NCBI GenBank assembly: GCA_027021605.1
Contig: JALUUA010000331.1
Coordinates: 1 to 23,174, forward strand
Direction of reading: 5' to 3'
Length of the DNA stretch: 23,174 bases
Source of the DNA: Candidatus Bipolaricaulota bacterium
GTDB lineage: Bacteria; Bipolaricaulota; Bipolaricaulia; RBG-16-55-9
Both the position numbers and the translations under genes were made by a program. Below the pieces are notes generated by a model. That model ran no database searches. It had not been told where the DNA came from and worked only from the letters and a program-made list of their open reading frames with translations. This document shows, piece by piece, positions 15,432 through 22,590 of this stretch (positions are counted from its first letter, which is position 1; each line of letters begins with the position of its first letter).

Positions 15432-15917
15432 TCAGGGGGCGTCGGGCTTCGACTCCACCCGGAGCGCCAGGGGCGGGGCGACCCGCCGCAGCAGCGGAAC
15501 CAGAAGCCCGGAGAGCAAGCCCACCCCCAACAACACAGCCCCAAGGAGCAGGAGCTGATCGTCGCGGGCGAACGTCGCTCCCACGGCTTGGAGTCCCCGG
15601 GTCCAAAGATACGCCCCGGTCACGAAGAGCGCCCGGCGCAGCACCAGGAAGATCAACACCCCGACGTGCTGCAGCGGCAATCGGGGGACGCCGAGCATCC
15701 ACCCCAAGGCCGTCGCGACCCCGTGCCTCAAGCGGGCGCCCTCCACGCCCAGGTCCCCCGCCCAGGCCAAAGCTCCCAAGCTGATGCCCACGAGACTCGT
15801 CGCCAGGTACCACCCGAACAGGAACCGGGCGCTCCCGATGAAGACGTCCTCGGGGAGCACCGTCCCGAACGCGTAGCGCAATCCGGCGATCGTGAGCGCC
15901 AACAGGAGCCCGATCAT
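15432..15917 (-). CDS. Integral membrane protein of unknown function
   Basis: A 161-residue hydrophobic protein with about four predicted spans (residues ~1-17, 30-52, 80-104 and 118-142), small polar loops and a short charged tail (RVESKPDAP). I recognise no family. ATG 15917 ('MIGLLLALTIAGLRYAFG') is preferred over an in-frame ATG at 16010, because the extension is arginine/proline-rich and a consensus -10 box (TATAAT, minus strand 15935-15930) lies inside it. With that promoter the mRNA would have almost no leader. It is convergent with the aldolase gene (19-base gap) and divergent from the lysine-dehydrogenase-like gene. Confidence 0.6.
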   Translation of the reverse strand: MIGLLLALTIAGLRYAFGTVLPEDVFIGSARFLFGWYLATSLVGISLGALAWAGDLGVEGARLRHGVATALGWMLGVPRLPLQHVGVLIFLVLRRALFVTGAYLWTRGLQAVGATFARDDQLLLLGAVLLGVGLLSGLLVPLLRRVAPPLALRVESKPDAP

Positions 15918-15929
15918 CTCGATCGCCGC

Positions 15930-15960
15930 ATTATAACGCGGGAGCGGGCCCGCCCGACAA
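15930..15960 (-). promoter_or_regulatory. Promoter of membrane protein gene, near-leaderless
   Basis: On the minus strand TTGTCG (15960-15955), a 19-base spacer and a perfect TATAAT (15935-15930). The predicted start site is about 6 bases before ATG 15917. Confidence 0.5.
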
Positions 15961-15981
15961 CGAAGGCCGTGCGCCCCGCGG

Positions 15982-16010
15982 GGGACACGGGAGCGGGGAT
16001 CGGGTATCAT
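15982..16010 (+). promoter_or_regulatory. Promoter of lysine dehydrogenase-like gene, near-leaderless
   Basis: GGGACA (15982-15987), a 17-base spacer and TATCAT (16005-16010; 5 of 6 to TATAAT). The ATG at 16019 is 9 bases past the -10 box, so transcription would begin almost at the start codon. Confidence 0.5.
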
Positions 16011-16018
16011 CGAGGGCC

Positions 16019-17203
16019 ATGAGATACCGTTACGCCGTCTTGGGGGCCGGACGCCAGGGCCAGGCGGCGGCCTTCGACCTCGCCGTCCGCGGGGAAGCCG
16101 CGGGGGTCGTCCTCTTCGATGCCGACGAGGGGCGGGCCCACCGGGCCGCGGAGCGGGTGAACAGGCTTGCGGGCCGGACCGTCGCCTCCGCCGCGGGGCT
16201 CGACGTCCGCAACCGCGAGCAGCTTCAATCTCAGCTTGAGGGTTTCGACGCGGCGCTCAGCGCCGTGCCCTACCACTTCAACGCGTTTATTACCGAGGCC
16301 GCCGTCCGGGCGGGGACCCCCCTGTGCGATCTGGGTGGGAACACGGACGTCGTCTTCCGGCAGAGGGAATTTGACACGGAGGCCCGGGCCCGCGGGATCG
16401 CGGTGGTGCCCGACTGCGGCCTGGCGCCGGGGACGGCGAACGTCCTGGCCGTCTATGCGATACGCAGGCTGGAGCGTGAAGGGCTCCGGCCCGAAGGTGT
16501 GAAAATCTACTGCGGCGGGCTGCCCCGGCGGCCTCGGGGGCCCTTGGACTACCAGCTTGTCTTCAGTGTGGAGGGGCTGCTCAACGAGTACCTGAGCCCC
16601 GCGTACGTGCTGCGCGACGGGCGGGTTCAGACCGTGGAGGCCCTAACGGAGCTGGAGGAGCTGGAGCTGCCCGGCGTGGGGCGCTGCGAGGCGTTTATCA
16701 CTTCAGGCGGGACGTCCACGGCCCCTTGGGAGTATCAATCAAAGCTGAAAAGCTACGAGTACAAGACGGTGCGCTACCCCGGCCACTGCGCCAAAATTCG
16801 ACTGCTGAGGGATCTGGGGCTTTTGGAGGGGGAGGCCCGCGCGGTCGTCGCCCAAGCTCTGGAGCGAACGCTCGACTTCGGGGAGCCCGATCTCGTGGTG
16901 CTGCGAGTCGTCTGCTCGGGCTCGGACGGCGAACGCGAGGGAAGCGTGCAGCTCGATCTCTGGGACGTCCAAGACGAGGCGACGGGCTTTACGGCGATGG
17001 AGCGGACCACGGGCTTCTCCGCGGCGATCGTGCTGCATCAGCTTGCTCGGGGAGAAGTCGCCCCCGGCGTGCGCACGCCCGACTGGGCCGTGGACCCCGA
17101 GGTCTACGTAAACGAGCTGCTCAAGAGGGGCTTTCGACTGACGGAGACGGTCCGTCGCCCCTTGGCGCTGAGGCGTGAGCCGGAGTCGAAGTCGGAGCCG
17201 TGA
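16019..17203 (+). CDS. Saccharopine dehydrogenase-family protein, probable L-lysine 6-dehydrogenase
   Basis: A 394-residue NAD(P)-dependent amino-acid dehydrogenase. It opens with a Rossmann loop 'VLGAGRQGQAAAFDL' (7-21) and shares with the Geobacillus-type lysine 6-dehydrogenase 'SAVPYHFNAFITEAAV', 'DLGGNTDVV', 'VVPDCGLAPGTANVLAVYA', 'YCGGLPRRPRGPLDYQLVFS', 'EAFITSGGTST' and 'YEYKTVRYPGHCAKIRLL'. That enzyme oxidises the epsilon-amino group of lysine to the 6-semialdehyde, which cyclises to piperideine-6-carboxylate. Related saccharopine or carboxynorspermidine reductases lack this whole set. The last codons (EPESKSEP) come from a hexamer repeat at 17177-17200. The stop overlaps the start of the next gene (GTGA), coupling it to a uracil-DNA glycosylase with no obvious functional link. 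Family sure, substrate fairly likely. Confidence 0.82.
   Translation: MRYRYAVLGAGRQGQAAAFDLAVRGEAAGVVLFDADEGRAHRAAERVNRLAGRTVASAAGLDVRNREQLQSQLEGFDAALSAVPYHFNAFITEAAVRAGTPLCDLGGNTDVVFRQREFDTEARARGIAVVPDCGLAPGTANVLAVYAIRRLEREGLRPEGVKIYCGGLPRRPRGPLDYQLVFSVEGLLNEYLSPAYVLRDGRVQTVEALTELEELELPGVGRCEAFITSGGTSTAPWEYQSKLKSYEYKTVRYPGHCAKIRLLRDLGLLEGEARAVVAQALERTLDFGEPDLVVLRVVCSGSDGEREGSVQLDLWDVQDEATGFTAMERTTGFSAAIVLHQLARGEVAPGVRTPDWAVDPEVYVNELLKRGFRLTETVRRPLALRREPESKSEP
17177..17200. repeat. Period-6 repeat at 3' end of lysine dehydrogenase-like gene
   Basis: GAGCCG-GAGTCG-AAGTCG-GAGCCG, four in-phase hexamers, encode EPESKSEP at the C-terminus and abut the GTG start of the next gene. Confidence 0.55.
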
Positions 17204-17892
17204 GCCACGCGAAGTCCCTGGAGGCGCTCGCCCGCGAGATCGTCCGCTGTCGGCGCTGTCCGCGCCTGGTGGCCTACCGGGAGCGCGTCGGCCTTGAAAA
17301 GAAGCGGGCCTTTCGGGACGAGACGTACTGGGCGAGGCCCGTCCCCGGCTTCGGGGACCCGGACGCGTGGCTCTTAATTGTGGGCCTGGCCCCGGCGGCC
17401 CACGGGGCCAATCGCACCGGGCGGATGTTCACGGGCGACGTCCCCGGCGGCGCCGCGGACTTCCTCATGGGCGCCCTCCACCGGGCGGGCTTCGCCAATC
17501 GGCCCACGAGCCGCGCGCGGGACGATGGGCTTCAGCTTACGGATTGCTTCTTGACGGCCGTGGTCCGCTGCGCCCCGCCCCAGAACAAGCCCTCAGCGGA
17601 GGAGATCCGCAATTGCCTCCCCTGGCTCGTCCGAGAGCTGGAGCTGCTCCCGAACGTTCGCGTGGTGCTGGCGCTGGGTCGGGTCGCGTTTCAGGGGGCC
17701 TTGAGCGCCCTGGCGCTTCGAGGGACGAAAATCCCCAACCCGAAGCCCCGCTTCGCCCACGGGGCCGTCTACGAGCTGGGGACGTACACGCTCGTGGCCT
17801 CGTACCACCCGAGCCGCCAGAACACGCAGACGGGCAGATTGACTCAAGCAATGTTCGACGAGGTGCTGGCGGAGGCGAGACGGCAGCTTTAG
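17200..17892 (+). CDS. Family 5 uracil-DNA glycosylase (UDGb), Fe-S type
   Basis: A 230-residue DNA-repair glycosylase. Motif A reads 'GLAPAAHGANRTG' (62-74); an alanine replaces the polar catalytic residue of other UDG families, which defines family 5 (UDGb, known from Thermus and Pyrobaculum). Motif B is 'YHPSRQNTQTGRLT' with His203. Four cysteines fit the [4Fe-4S] site: Cys17 and Cys20 (CRRC), Cys124 and Cys139, with Cys116 as another candidate. The enzyme removes uracil and hypoxanthine from DNA, which suits a thermophile with high cytosine deamination. The start is GTG 17200 inside the upstream stop. Its 3' end overlaps the convergent dprA-like gene by four bases. Confidence 0.92.
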   Translation: MSHAKSLEALAREIVRCRRCPRLVAYRERVGLEKKRAFRDETYWARPVPGFGDPDAWLLIVGLAPAAHGANRTGRMFTGDVPGGAADFLMGALHRAGFANRPTSRARDDGLQLTDCFLTAVVRCAPPQNKPSAEEIRNCLPWLVRELELLPNVRVVLALGRVAFQGALSALALRGTKIPNPKPRFAHGAVYELGTYTLVASYHPSRQNTQTGRLTQAMFDEVLAEARRQL

Positions 17893-18752
17893 CCGAGCGC
17901 TTGATAGAGGGTGCGCACCGCCTCGCGGAGGCTCTTTTCCCACTTGTGAGGGTCCAAGGGCAGGGGGCGGCCCCCCCGAGCGAGGAGGGCCCGATTGCCC
18001 TCGGGGGTCTCGGGCAACTCCTCCGAGGAGTCCAACAGGGAGCGCTGCCCTTCCCGGTACTCGACCACAAAGAGGGGCACGCCCAGCTCCAGCGCGGTCT
18101 TCCCCGAGTGGAACGTGCCGCTCCGCTTTCCCTTTTCGTCCCGCTCGGGTCCGGCCTCGACGACGACAACGAGGTCCGCCAGGGCACATATGATCTGATT
18201 GCGGCTCATCGCTTGGGAGGGGCGCCAGGGAGCAGTGGGAGGGAACGGGGAGAGGATGAGCGTGCGCCGCTCCCAGTCTTCGACGTCGCGCAGCTCCCCC
18301 TTGGGGGCGAAATGGAGTATGCCCTCGCTCAGGACGAGGGTCGTCCCCCCTCGGGGGGCTTGTAGTGCGCCGTAATGGGCCATGCGGTCCACCCCGCGGG
18401 CGTATCCCGAGATGATGTTGACCCCGCGCCGGGCCAACCCGAGCGCGATCCCCTCCGCGCAGCGCAGCCCCCAAGGGGAGGCGTTGCGCGCGCCGACGAT
18501 CGCCACCCCGGGACGGCAAAGGAGCCGCAAGGGCTTCGGACGGGAACCGCGATAGAAGAGCCACGGCGGGGCGTTCAGCCGCTGTCGTAACCGCTCGGGA
18601 TAGGCGTCGTCCTCCGGATCTAAGAAGTCCCCCCCGGCAGTCCGCAGGGTCTCGTACTCCCGCACGGCCTCTTCGTAGACCGCCCGCGGGGCTCGAACCT
18701 TCGCCTTGTACAGGGCGTAGAGGGCTTCCCTTTGCGTTCGGTTCCTACGCAT
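17889..18752 (-). CDS. dprA: DprA/Smf-like DNA-processing protein (divergent)
   Basis: A 287-residue protein with the DprA Rossmann core: 'YPERLRQRLNAPPWLFYRGS', 'GVAIVGARNASPWGLRCAEG', 'ISGYARGVDRMAHYGAL', 'GGTTLVLSEGI', 'SRNQIICALADLVVVVEA' and 'SGTFHSGKTALELGVPLFVV'. DprA binds incoming single-stranded DNA and loads RecA during transformation. This one is divergent: the late 'SGsl-TA--A' region is expanded, and neither an N-terminal SAM-like domain nor a C-terminal winged helix is evident. It follows a comF-like gene by seven bases, the classic competence pairing, although a nucleotide-binding SLOG protein with another role is possible. No Shine-Dalgarno is seen before the ATG; translational coupling to the upstream gene is likely. 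Confidence 0.82.
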   Translation of the reverse strand: MRRNRTQREALYALYKAKVRAPRAVYEEAVREYETLRTAGGDFLDPEDDAYPERLRQRLNAPPWLFYRGSRPKPLRLLCRPGVAIVGARNASPWGLRCAEGIALGLARRGVNIISGYARGVDRMAHYGALQAPRGGTTLVLSEGILHFAPKGELRDVEDWERRTLILSPFPPTAPWRPSQAMSRNQIICALADLVVVVEAGPERDEKGKRSGTFHSGKTALELGVPLFVVEYREGQRSLLDSSEELPETPEGNRALLARGGRPLPLDPHKWEKSLREAVRTLYQALG

Positions 18753-18759
18753 CTTCGGG

Positions 18760-19308
18760 TTACCGTCGCCACGTCGTCTTGGTGAGGACCAACACGTAGA
18801 CTGCCCTCACCCGTCCTTGGTTGTACAGGACATCCGTAACCTCGTGCAACGTCTCCCCGGAGCGATAGACGTCGTCGAAGAGCAGGACGCGCTTGCCCTC
18901 CAGCGAGCGATCCGCCACGCGGAACGCGCCGCGAAGCTGCTCCCGACGGCTCTGCGGGTCGTCGAGGCTCCGCAGGGGCGGCGTCCGGCGCGTCTTGAGG
19001 AGATAGCGGAACCGTACGGGCAGCCCCGTTTTCTCTCCCAAGCGATCGGCCAGCACTTCAATGGGCTGTAGGCGGCGGGACTGGGAGGGCGGGACCGGGA
19101 GCAGCGCCGCCAGCTGCCCGCGCCGGAAGACCTTCACACGTTGCTGCAGGAAAGCCGCGGCAGCATCCGTCAGGGGTTCGACCTCGCGCCAGTCCGGGGG
19201 ATCTCGGTACTTAAGTCGGGAAAGTCGGGCTCCTAATTCGCCGGAGTAGTAGTCCAAGGCCCATCCGGCCCGCCAGTTGCCTTCCAGCCAAATGCCGGAA
19301 TCCGCCAT
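18760..19308 (-). CDS. ComF-like phosphoribosyltransferase
   Basis: A 182-residue type I phosphoribosyltransferase. The PRPP-binding loop is 'VLLFDDVYRSGETLHE' (about residues 143-158), with 'LAALLPVPPSQSRRLQPIEV' upstream, as in ComF proteins ('vPvp--r---RGfNqa--la'). It lacks the N-terminal zinc-binding cysteines of classical ComF and instead starts with 'MADSGIWLEGNWRAGWALDYY'. ComF is needed for DNA uptake in several bacteria; the biochemical role is unknown. The ATG at 19308 follows GGGGAAGAGG on the minus strand. It is the first gene of a two-gene unit with the dprA-like gene and is divergent from the EEP nuclease gene. Confidence 0.8.
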   Translation of the reverse strand: MADSGIWLEGNWRAGWALDYYSGELGARLSRLKYRDPPDWREVEPLTDAAAAFLQQRVKVFRRGQLAALLPVPPSQSRRLQPIEVLADRLGEKTGLPVRFRYLLKTRRTPPLRSLDDPQSRREQLRGAFRVADRSLEGKRVLLFDDVYRSGETLHEVTDVLYNQGRVRAVYVLVLTKTTWRR

Positions 19309-19338
19309 CGTGGCCTCTTCCCCTTGGACCGTGAGGTG

Positions 19339-19344
19339 CTTATA
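19339..19344 (-). promoter_or_regulatory. Candidate -10 box for comF-dprA unit
   Basis: TATAAG on the minus strand, 30 bases before the comF-like ATG, within a locally AT-richer patch (19339-19373). No -35 hexamer at standard spacing is convincing. Confidence 0.3.
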
Positions 19345-19427
19345 CCGTATCCGGGGATGCTATCTTACAAAAGCGTGGGACCCGCATCGAGTTCTCCCCG
19401 AGTTATCCCTTATATCCCGTGCAGGGA

Positions 19428-19439
19428 GAACGGACGTTC
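19428..19439. promoter_or_regulatory. GAAC-N4-GTTC palindrome (LexA-box-like)
   Basis: GAACGGACGTTC fits the GAAC-N4-GTTC core of the Gram-positive-type LexA/DinR operator; the flanking A and T extend the dyad to AGAACG-GA-CGTTCT (19427-19440). It lies 59 bases upstream of the nuclease ATG in the gap shared with the comF-dprA genes. An 8-base fixed pattern is expected about once per 65 kb by chance, so this is suggestive only. Confidence 0.35.
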
Positions 19440-19498
19440 TGGCGATCCCTCCTCGCACCCGTTATCGTGGGGCTCATTCCACCGATGAGGTGACCTCC

Positions 19499-20554
19499 AT
19501 GAGACGCATCGCTCTTATTGGGATCGCGGCTGTGGTCCTTCTGCTTCTGATAGGCGTGGGATACTACCTCGTCACGAGGAACCCCCAATGGGTGCAGGCG
19601 GCCCGCGCCGAGGTCGAGGTCCTCCTCGCGAACGAGCTTCCCACGACGTTCAACGAGTCCTCCTCCCTGAGACCGTCGCCCGCTCCTGCCCCGACGGCCG
19701 AGGGGCCGTCTGCGGCCCCTCCCGCGGGCGTCTTGCGGCTGGCCTCCTGGAACACCCTTCACCTAGGCTGGAACAACGGAAAGGACTTAAACAAGCTCGC
19801 ATGGGTTCTCACCCGCTACGACGTGATCGCCCTCCAGGAGGTGATGAAGACCTCGGGAAGCCGCGACCCTTTAGCGGCCCTTAAGGCCGTCGAGGAGCGC
19901 GTCGAATCGCTGACGGGCGCCCCCTGGGCTTATCAGGCGACCTCCGACGCCATCGGGCGCAGGACGTATCGCGAGTACTACGCCGTGCTCTACCGCGAGG
20001 ATCGCGTCGCATTCGCGGGGGAGGCCGCCGTCTTCCCCGACCCCGAGGACGTCTTCATCCGCGAGCCCTTCTACGCGAGCTTCCGGGCCGGGAACTTCGA
20101 CTTCACGCTCATCACGATCCACGCCATCGGGCCGGGGGAGGAGACCCTCGACGACGAGATCGCGGCCCTGCGGGACGTCTTCGCCCAGGTGCAAGGGCAG
20201 TCCGCCTGCGAGGACGACGTGATCCTGGTGGGGGACTTCAACACGCCCGCCAAGAGCCGCGATTGGAGCGCCCTCCGGGGGCTCCCCACCGTGGTCAACC
20301 TCATCCCGGCGACCACGAAGACCTCCATCGGCACCCGGGGGATGTCCAAGTCGTACGACAACATCTGGCTCCAGGAGCGCCATACGGCCTACGAGTTCAC
20401 CGGCCGCGCGGGGGCGTATCCCTTCTTCGAGGATCTATACCCAAACGCGGAGAACCCCTATCGCATCGCCCGCAAGGAAGTGTCGGATCACGTTCCCGTG
20501 TGGGCCGAGTTCGCCACCGACCGGCCCGATGACGACGGGTGCGGGGAAATTTAA
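19499..20554 (+). CDS. Membrane-anchored endonuclease/exonuclease/phosphatase (EEP) family protein
   Basis: A 351-residue protein with an uncleaved-looking signal anchor (residues ~4-25), a proline/serine-rich linker (~52-78) and an EEP (DNase I-like) domain. The catalytic set is complete: Asn85 in 'ASWNTLHLG', Glu114 in 'IALQEV', Asp246 and Asn248 in 'VGDFNT', and Ser329-Asp330-His331 in 'SDHVPV'. The catalytic domain would face the periplasm or outside, so a secreted nuclease that degrades external DNA is most likely; a phosphodiesterase or phosphatase acting on another phosphoester is possible. GAGGTGA at 19487-19493 fixes ATG 19499; the open frame upstream is non-coding. It is divergent from comF/dprA, and a nuclease near DNA-uptake genes is suggestive. 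Confidence 0.85.
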   Translation: MRRIALIGIAAVVLLLLIGVGYYLVTRNPQWVQAARAEVEVLLANELPTTFNESSSLRPSPAPAPTAEGPSAAPPAGVLRLASWNTLHLGWNNGKDLNKLAWVLTRYDVIALQEVMKTSGSRDPLAALKAVEERVESLTGAPWAYQATSDAIGRRTYREYYAVLYREDRVAFAGEAAVFPDPEDVFIREPFYASFRAGNFDFTLITIHAIGPGEETLDDEIAALRDVFAQVQGQSACEDDVILVGDFNTPAKSRDWSALRGLPTVVNLIPATTKTSIGTRGMSKSYDNIWLQERHTAYEFTGRAGAYPFFEDLYPNAENPYRIARKEVSDHVPVWAEFATDRPDDDGCGEI

Positions 20555-20560
20555 GCCGAG

Positions 20561-21097
20561 CTAGAGGCCCGACGGGAGGGACCCCCCTCGTCCCGCCGCG
20601 TGCCCGCGCCGCCTCCTCAAGCTCCGCTTGGCCAGGAAGAGCAAGAGCAGCAGCCCGCTCAGCGGAATCCCGATCCCTACCCCGTATCCGGGCAGACGAA
20701 GGGCCCCCATCCAGATCCAGAGGGTGCCTACGAGCCAGCCCAGGACGACCGCGGGTACGTCCATCTTGGGATCGATCCGGTGATGCGGGTAGAGAAGGGT
20801 CCACACCCCATAGGCGGTTCCGGTGACGATGAGCCCCCATGTGATCCCGGCGGAAATCGCCCCCTTCAGGGGGTAAAGGACAGGAAGCTCCAGCAGCAGG
20901 GTGAGGCCCACGCCGAGCCCGAGGAGGAGGAAGGGATAAACCAAGACCGTGCTAACGAGCGCTTTCTCCTCCCGGGTGAGCGGAGCCCCTTTGTGATCCG
21001 GAACCCGCTCCTCCCACGACCTCGAGGGAAACCGCTTCCACAACCACTCCTCCGCTCGCTCGACGGCGGTCACGATCCGACCCCACACAGCACTCAC
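20561..21097 (-). CDS. Four-span membrane protein of unknown function
   Basis: A 178-residue protein with a Trp/Arg-rich soluble N-terminus (1-45, 'AEEWLWKRFPSRSWEERVP') and four hydrophobic segments (~47-72, 78-102, 112-131 and 135-158), ending in a basic tail. I recognise no family. The first possible start is GTG 21097; a GTG at 21088 has better spacing to GAGGGTGAG and may be the real one. It lies 89 bases downstream of hisS on the same strand and converges on the EEP gene with a six-base gap. Confidence 0.6.
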   Translation of the reverse strand: MSAVWGRIVTAVERAEEWLWKRFPSRSWEERVPDHKGAPLTREEKALVSTVLVYPFLLLGLGVGLTLLLELPVLYPLKGAISAGITWGLIVTGTAYGVWTLLYPHHRIDPKMDVPAVVLGWLVGTLWIWMGALRLPGYGVGIGIPLSGLLLLLFLAKRSLRRRRGHAAGRGGSLPSGL

Positions 21098-21186
21098 CCT
21101 CTTCGACTCTGGGTTCTTCTCCCACGAGGAGTGTAGCCTCCATCGCCCAACAGGACAAAAGCAGAAGGGAGCAGGTGGGACCGGAT

Positions 21187-22461
21187 CTACGTGAGCCGCT
21201 CGATGGCCTCGTCCAGGGTGAGGAGCTCTTCCTCCCCCGTTTGCATGTCCCGCAGCTTCACCTTGCCCTGCCGGTGTTCCTCCGGGCCCAGGATGAGCAC
21301 GTAGGGGATCCCGTAGGCGTTGGCGTAGCGGAGGTTCTCGCTGATCCCCTTGCCCGCCAGGTCCAGATCCGTGGGAACCCCCGCGTCCCGCAAGGCTTGG
21401 GCAACTCTCAATCCTTCTTGGGGGAGGGCGATGGGCACGACGTAGACGCGCGTCACGGTCTTTTTGGCGGGTCCCTTACGAACCCCCTTGAGCAGCTCCG
21501 TGATGGGCTCAAGCCCAAAGGAGATCCCGACCGCGGGGTACTTCTCACGCCCCCCGAGGAAGTTCCCGATGAGGTCATCCCAGCGGCCCCCCGCGGCCAC
21601 CGAGGAGTCGAAGGGCGGATCGAGGCTGTAGACCTCATAAATTACGCCCGTGTAGTACGCCAGCCCCCGGGCCAGGGAGGGCACGAAGCGCACCTCGGGG
21701 CGCTCGGGGAGGTACACGAACATCTCCTTCAGCTCCCGAATCCCCTCGCTTTCGGGGACTTCCTGCTCGATTGCCGCAAGCACCTCGTCCGTGGGGCCCT
21801 CGGCGCTCAGGATCTCGAGCCAGCAGTCCGCGCTCTCGGGGGCGATCCCCTTCTCCACCAGCTCCCGGCGGACGCCCCCGTGCCCGATCTTCTCGAGCTT
21901 GTCCACGGTCAGGATGCCCGTGTCTTGGAGTTCGGGGGGGACGCCCGCGCGTGCGGCCAGATCCTTGAGCAGCTTACGGTGGTTCACCCGGATCTCGACC
22001 TTAAAGCCCAGGCGGTCGAAGACGTCGAGGGCCAGCAGCACGAACTCCGCGTCGGCCAGGGGGGAGTGGACCCCGACGGTGTCGACGTCGCACTGGTAGA
22101 ACTCACGATACCGGCCCGTCTTGATGGGGCCGTTGCGGAAGACGGGCCCGATCTGATAGCGCTTGAACGGCCGTTTGATCGTGGGGTGCATCCCGATGAA
22201 GCGCGCCAGCGGGGTGGTGAGCTCGTAGCGCAGGGCCAGGTCCCGTCCGGCGCGGTCCTTGAGGCGAAACGTCTCCTTCAAGATCTCCTCGCCGCCCGCG
22301 TACTTCGCGGCGAGGATCTCCCAGCGCTCGACGATGGGGGTCTCCAGGGGGCTAAAGCCGTAGCGCTCGAACACGTCTCTTAAGAGCGCGATGACCTCAT
22401 CCCGCAGCAGCTTCTCCTCCGGGGGGAAGTCCCGCATTCCCCGGGGCGGCTGAAGCTTCAT
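21187..22461 (-). CDS. hisS: Histidyl-tRNA synthetase
   Basis: A 424-residue class II synthetase that charges tRNA-His. It contains 'PRGMRDFPPEE' (6-16), 'LRYELTTPLARF', motif 2 'RYQIGPVFRNGPIKTGRYRE' followed by 'FYQCDVDTVG', the histidine-binding loop 'RGLAYYTGVIYEVYS', motif 3 around 'VGISFGLEPI', and a C-terminal anticodon-binding domain ('VYVVPIALPQEGLRVAQALR'). The 'RGLAYYTG' form, in place of the usual bacterial 'RGLDYYTG', and the overall pattern lean toward the archaeal/eukaryotic-like branch. GGAGGGA upstream supports the start at 22461; the longer open frame to 22548 is not a likely coding extension. No linked aspS or his genes are seen. Confidence 0.95.
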   Translation of the reverse strand: MKLQPPRGMRDFPPEEKLLRDEVIALLRDVFERYGFSPLETPIVERWEILAAKYAGGEEILKETFRLKDRAGRDLALRYELTTPLARFIGMHPTIKRPFKRYQIGPVFRNGPIKTGRYREFYQCDVDTVGVHSPLADAEFVLLALDVFDRLGFKVEIRVNHRKLLKDLAARAGVPPELQDTGILTVDKLEKIGHGGVRRELVEKGIAPESADCWLEILSAEGPTDEVLAAIEQEVPESEGIRELKEMFVYLPERPEVRFVPSLARGLAYYTGVIYEVYSLDPPFDSSVAAGGRWDDLIGNFLGGREKYPAVGISFGLEPITELLKGVRKGPAKKTVTRVYVVPIALPQEGLRVAQALRDAGVPTDLDLAGKGISENLRYANAYGIPYVLILGPEEHRQGKVKLRDMQTGEEELLTLDEAIERLT

Positions 22462-22590
22462 GGAATTCGTTCCCTCCGTCCCGTCCGTTGTCGCAGCCCT
22501 TTCGACGTGAGATGGCTTAAGCTTAGGGGTTAAACGCGATCGGCGCAAATGTGCCGCCGTCCCTCCGTGTCCACAAGGACCGGAACCCGG

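Noticed and set aside
19277..19498. Upstream extension of the EEP protein
   Set aside because: It crosses the divergent promoter region and the comF-like start; the ATG at 19499 has a good ribosome site and starts a signal anchor.
22462..22548. N-terminal extension of HisRS
   Set aside because: No match to the family; the Met at 22461 begins the conserved KLQPPRGMRDF segment with GGAGGGA upstream.
22541..22560. Imperfect palindrome CGGCGCAAATGTGCCG between the barrel gene and hisS
   Set aside because: The stem is short with a G-T pair and no T-run, so it is not convincing as a terminator or operator.
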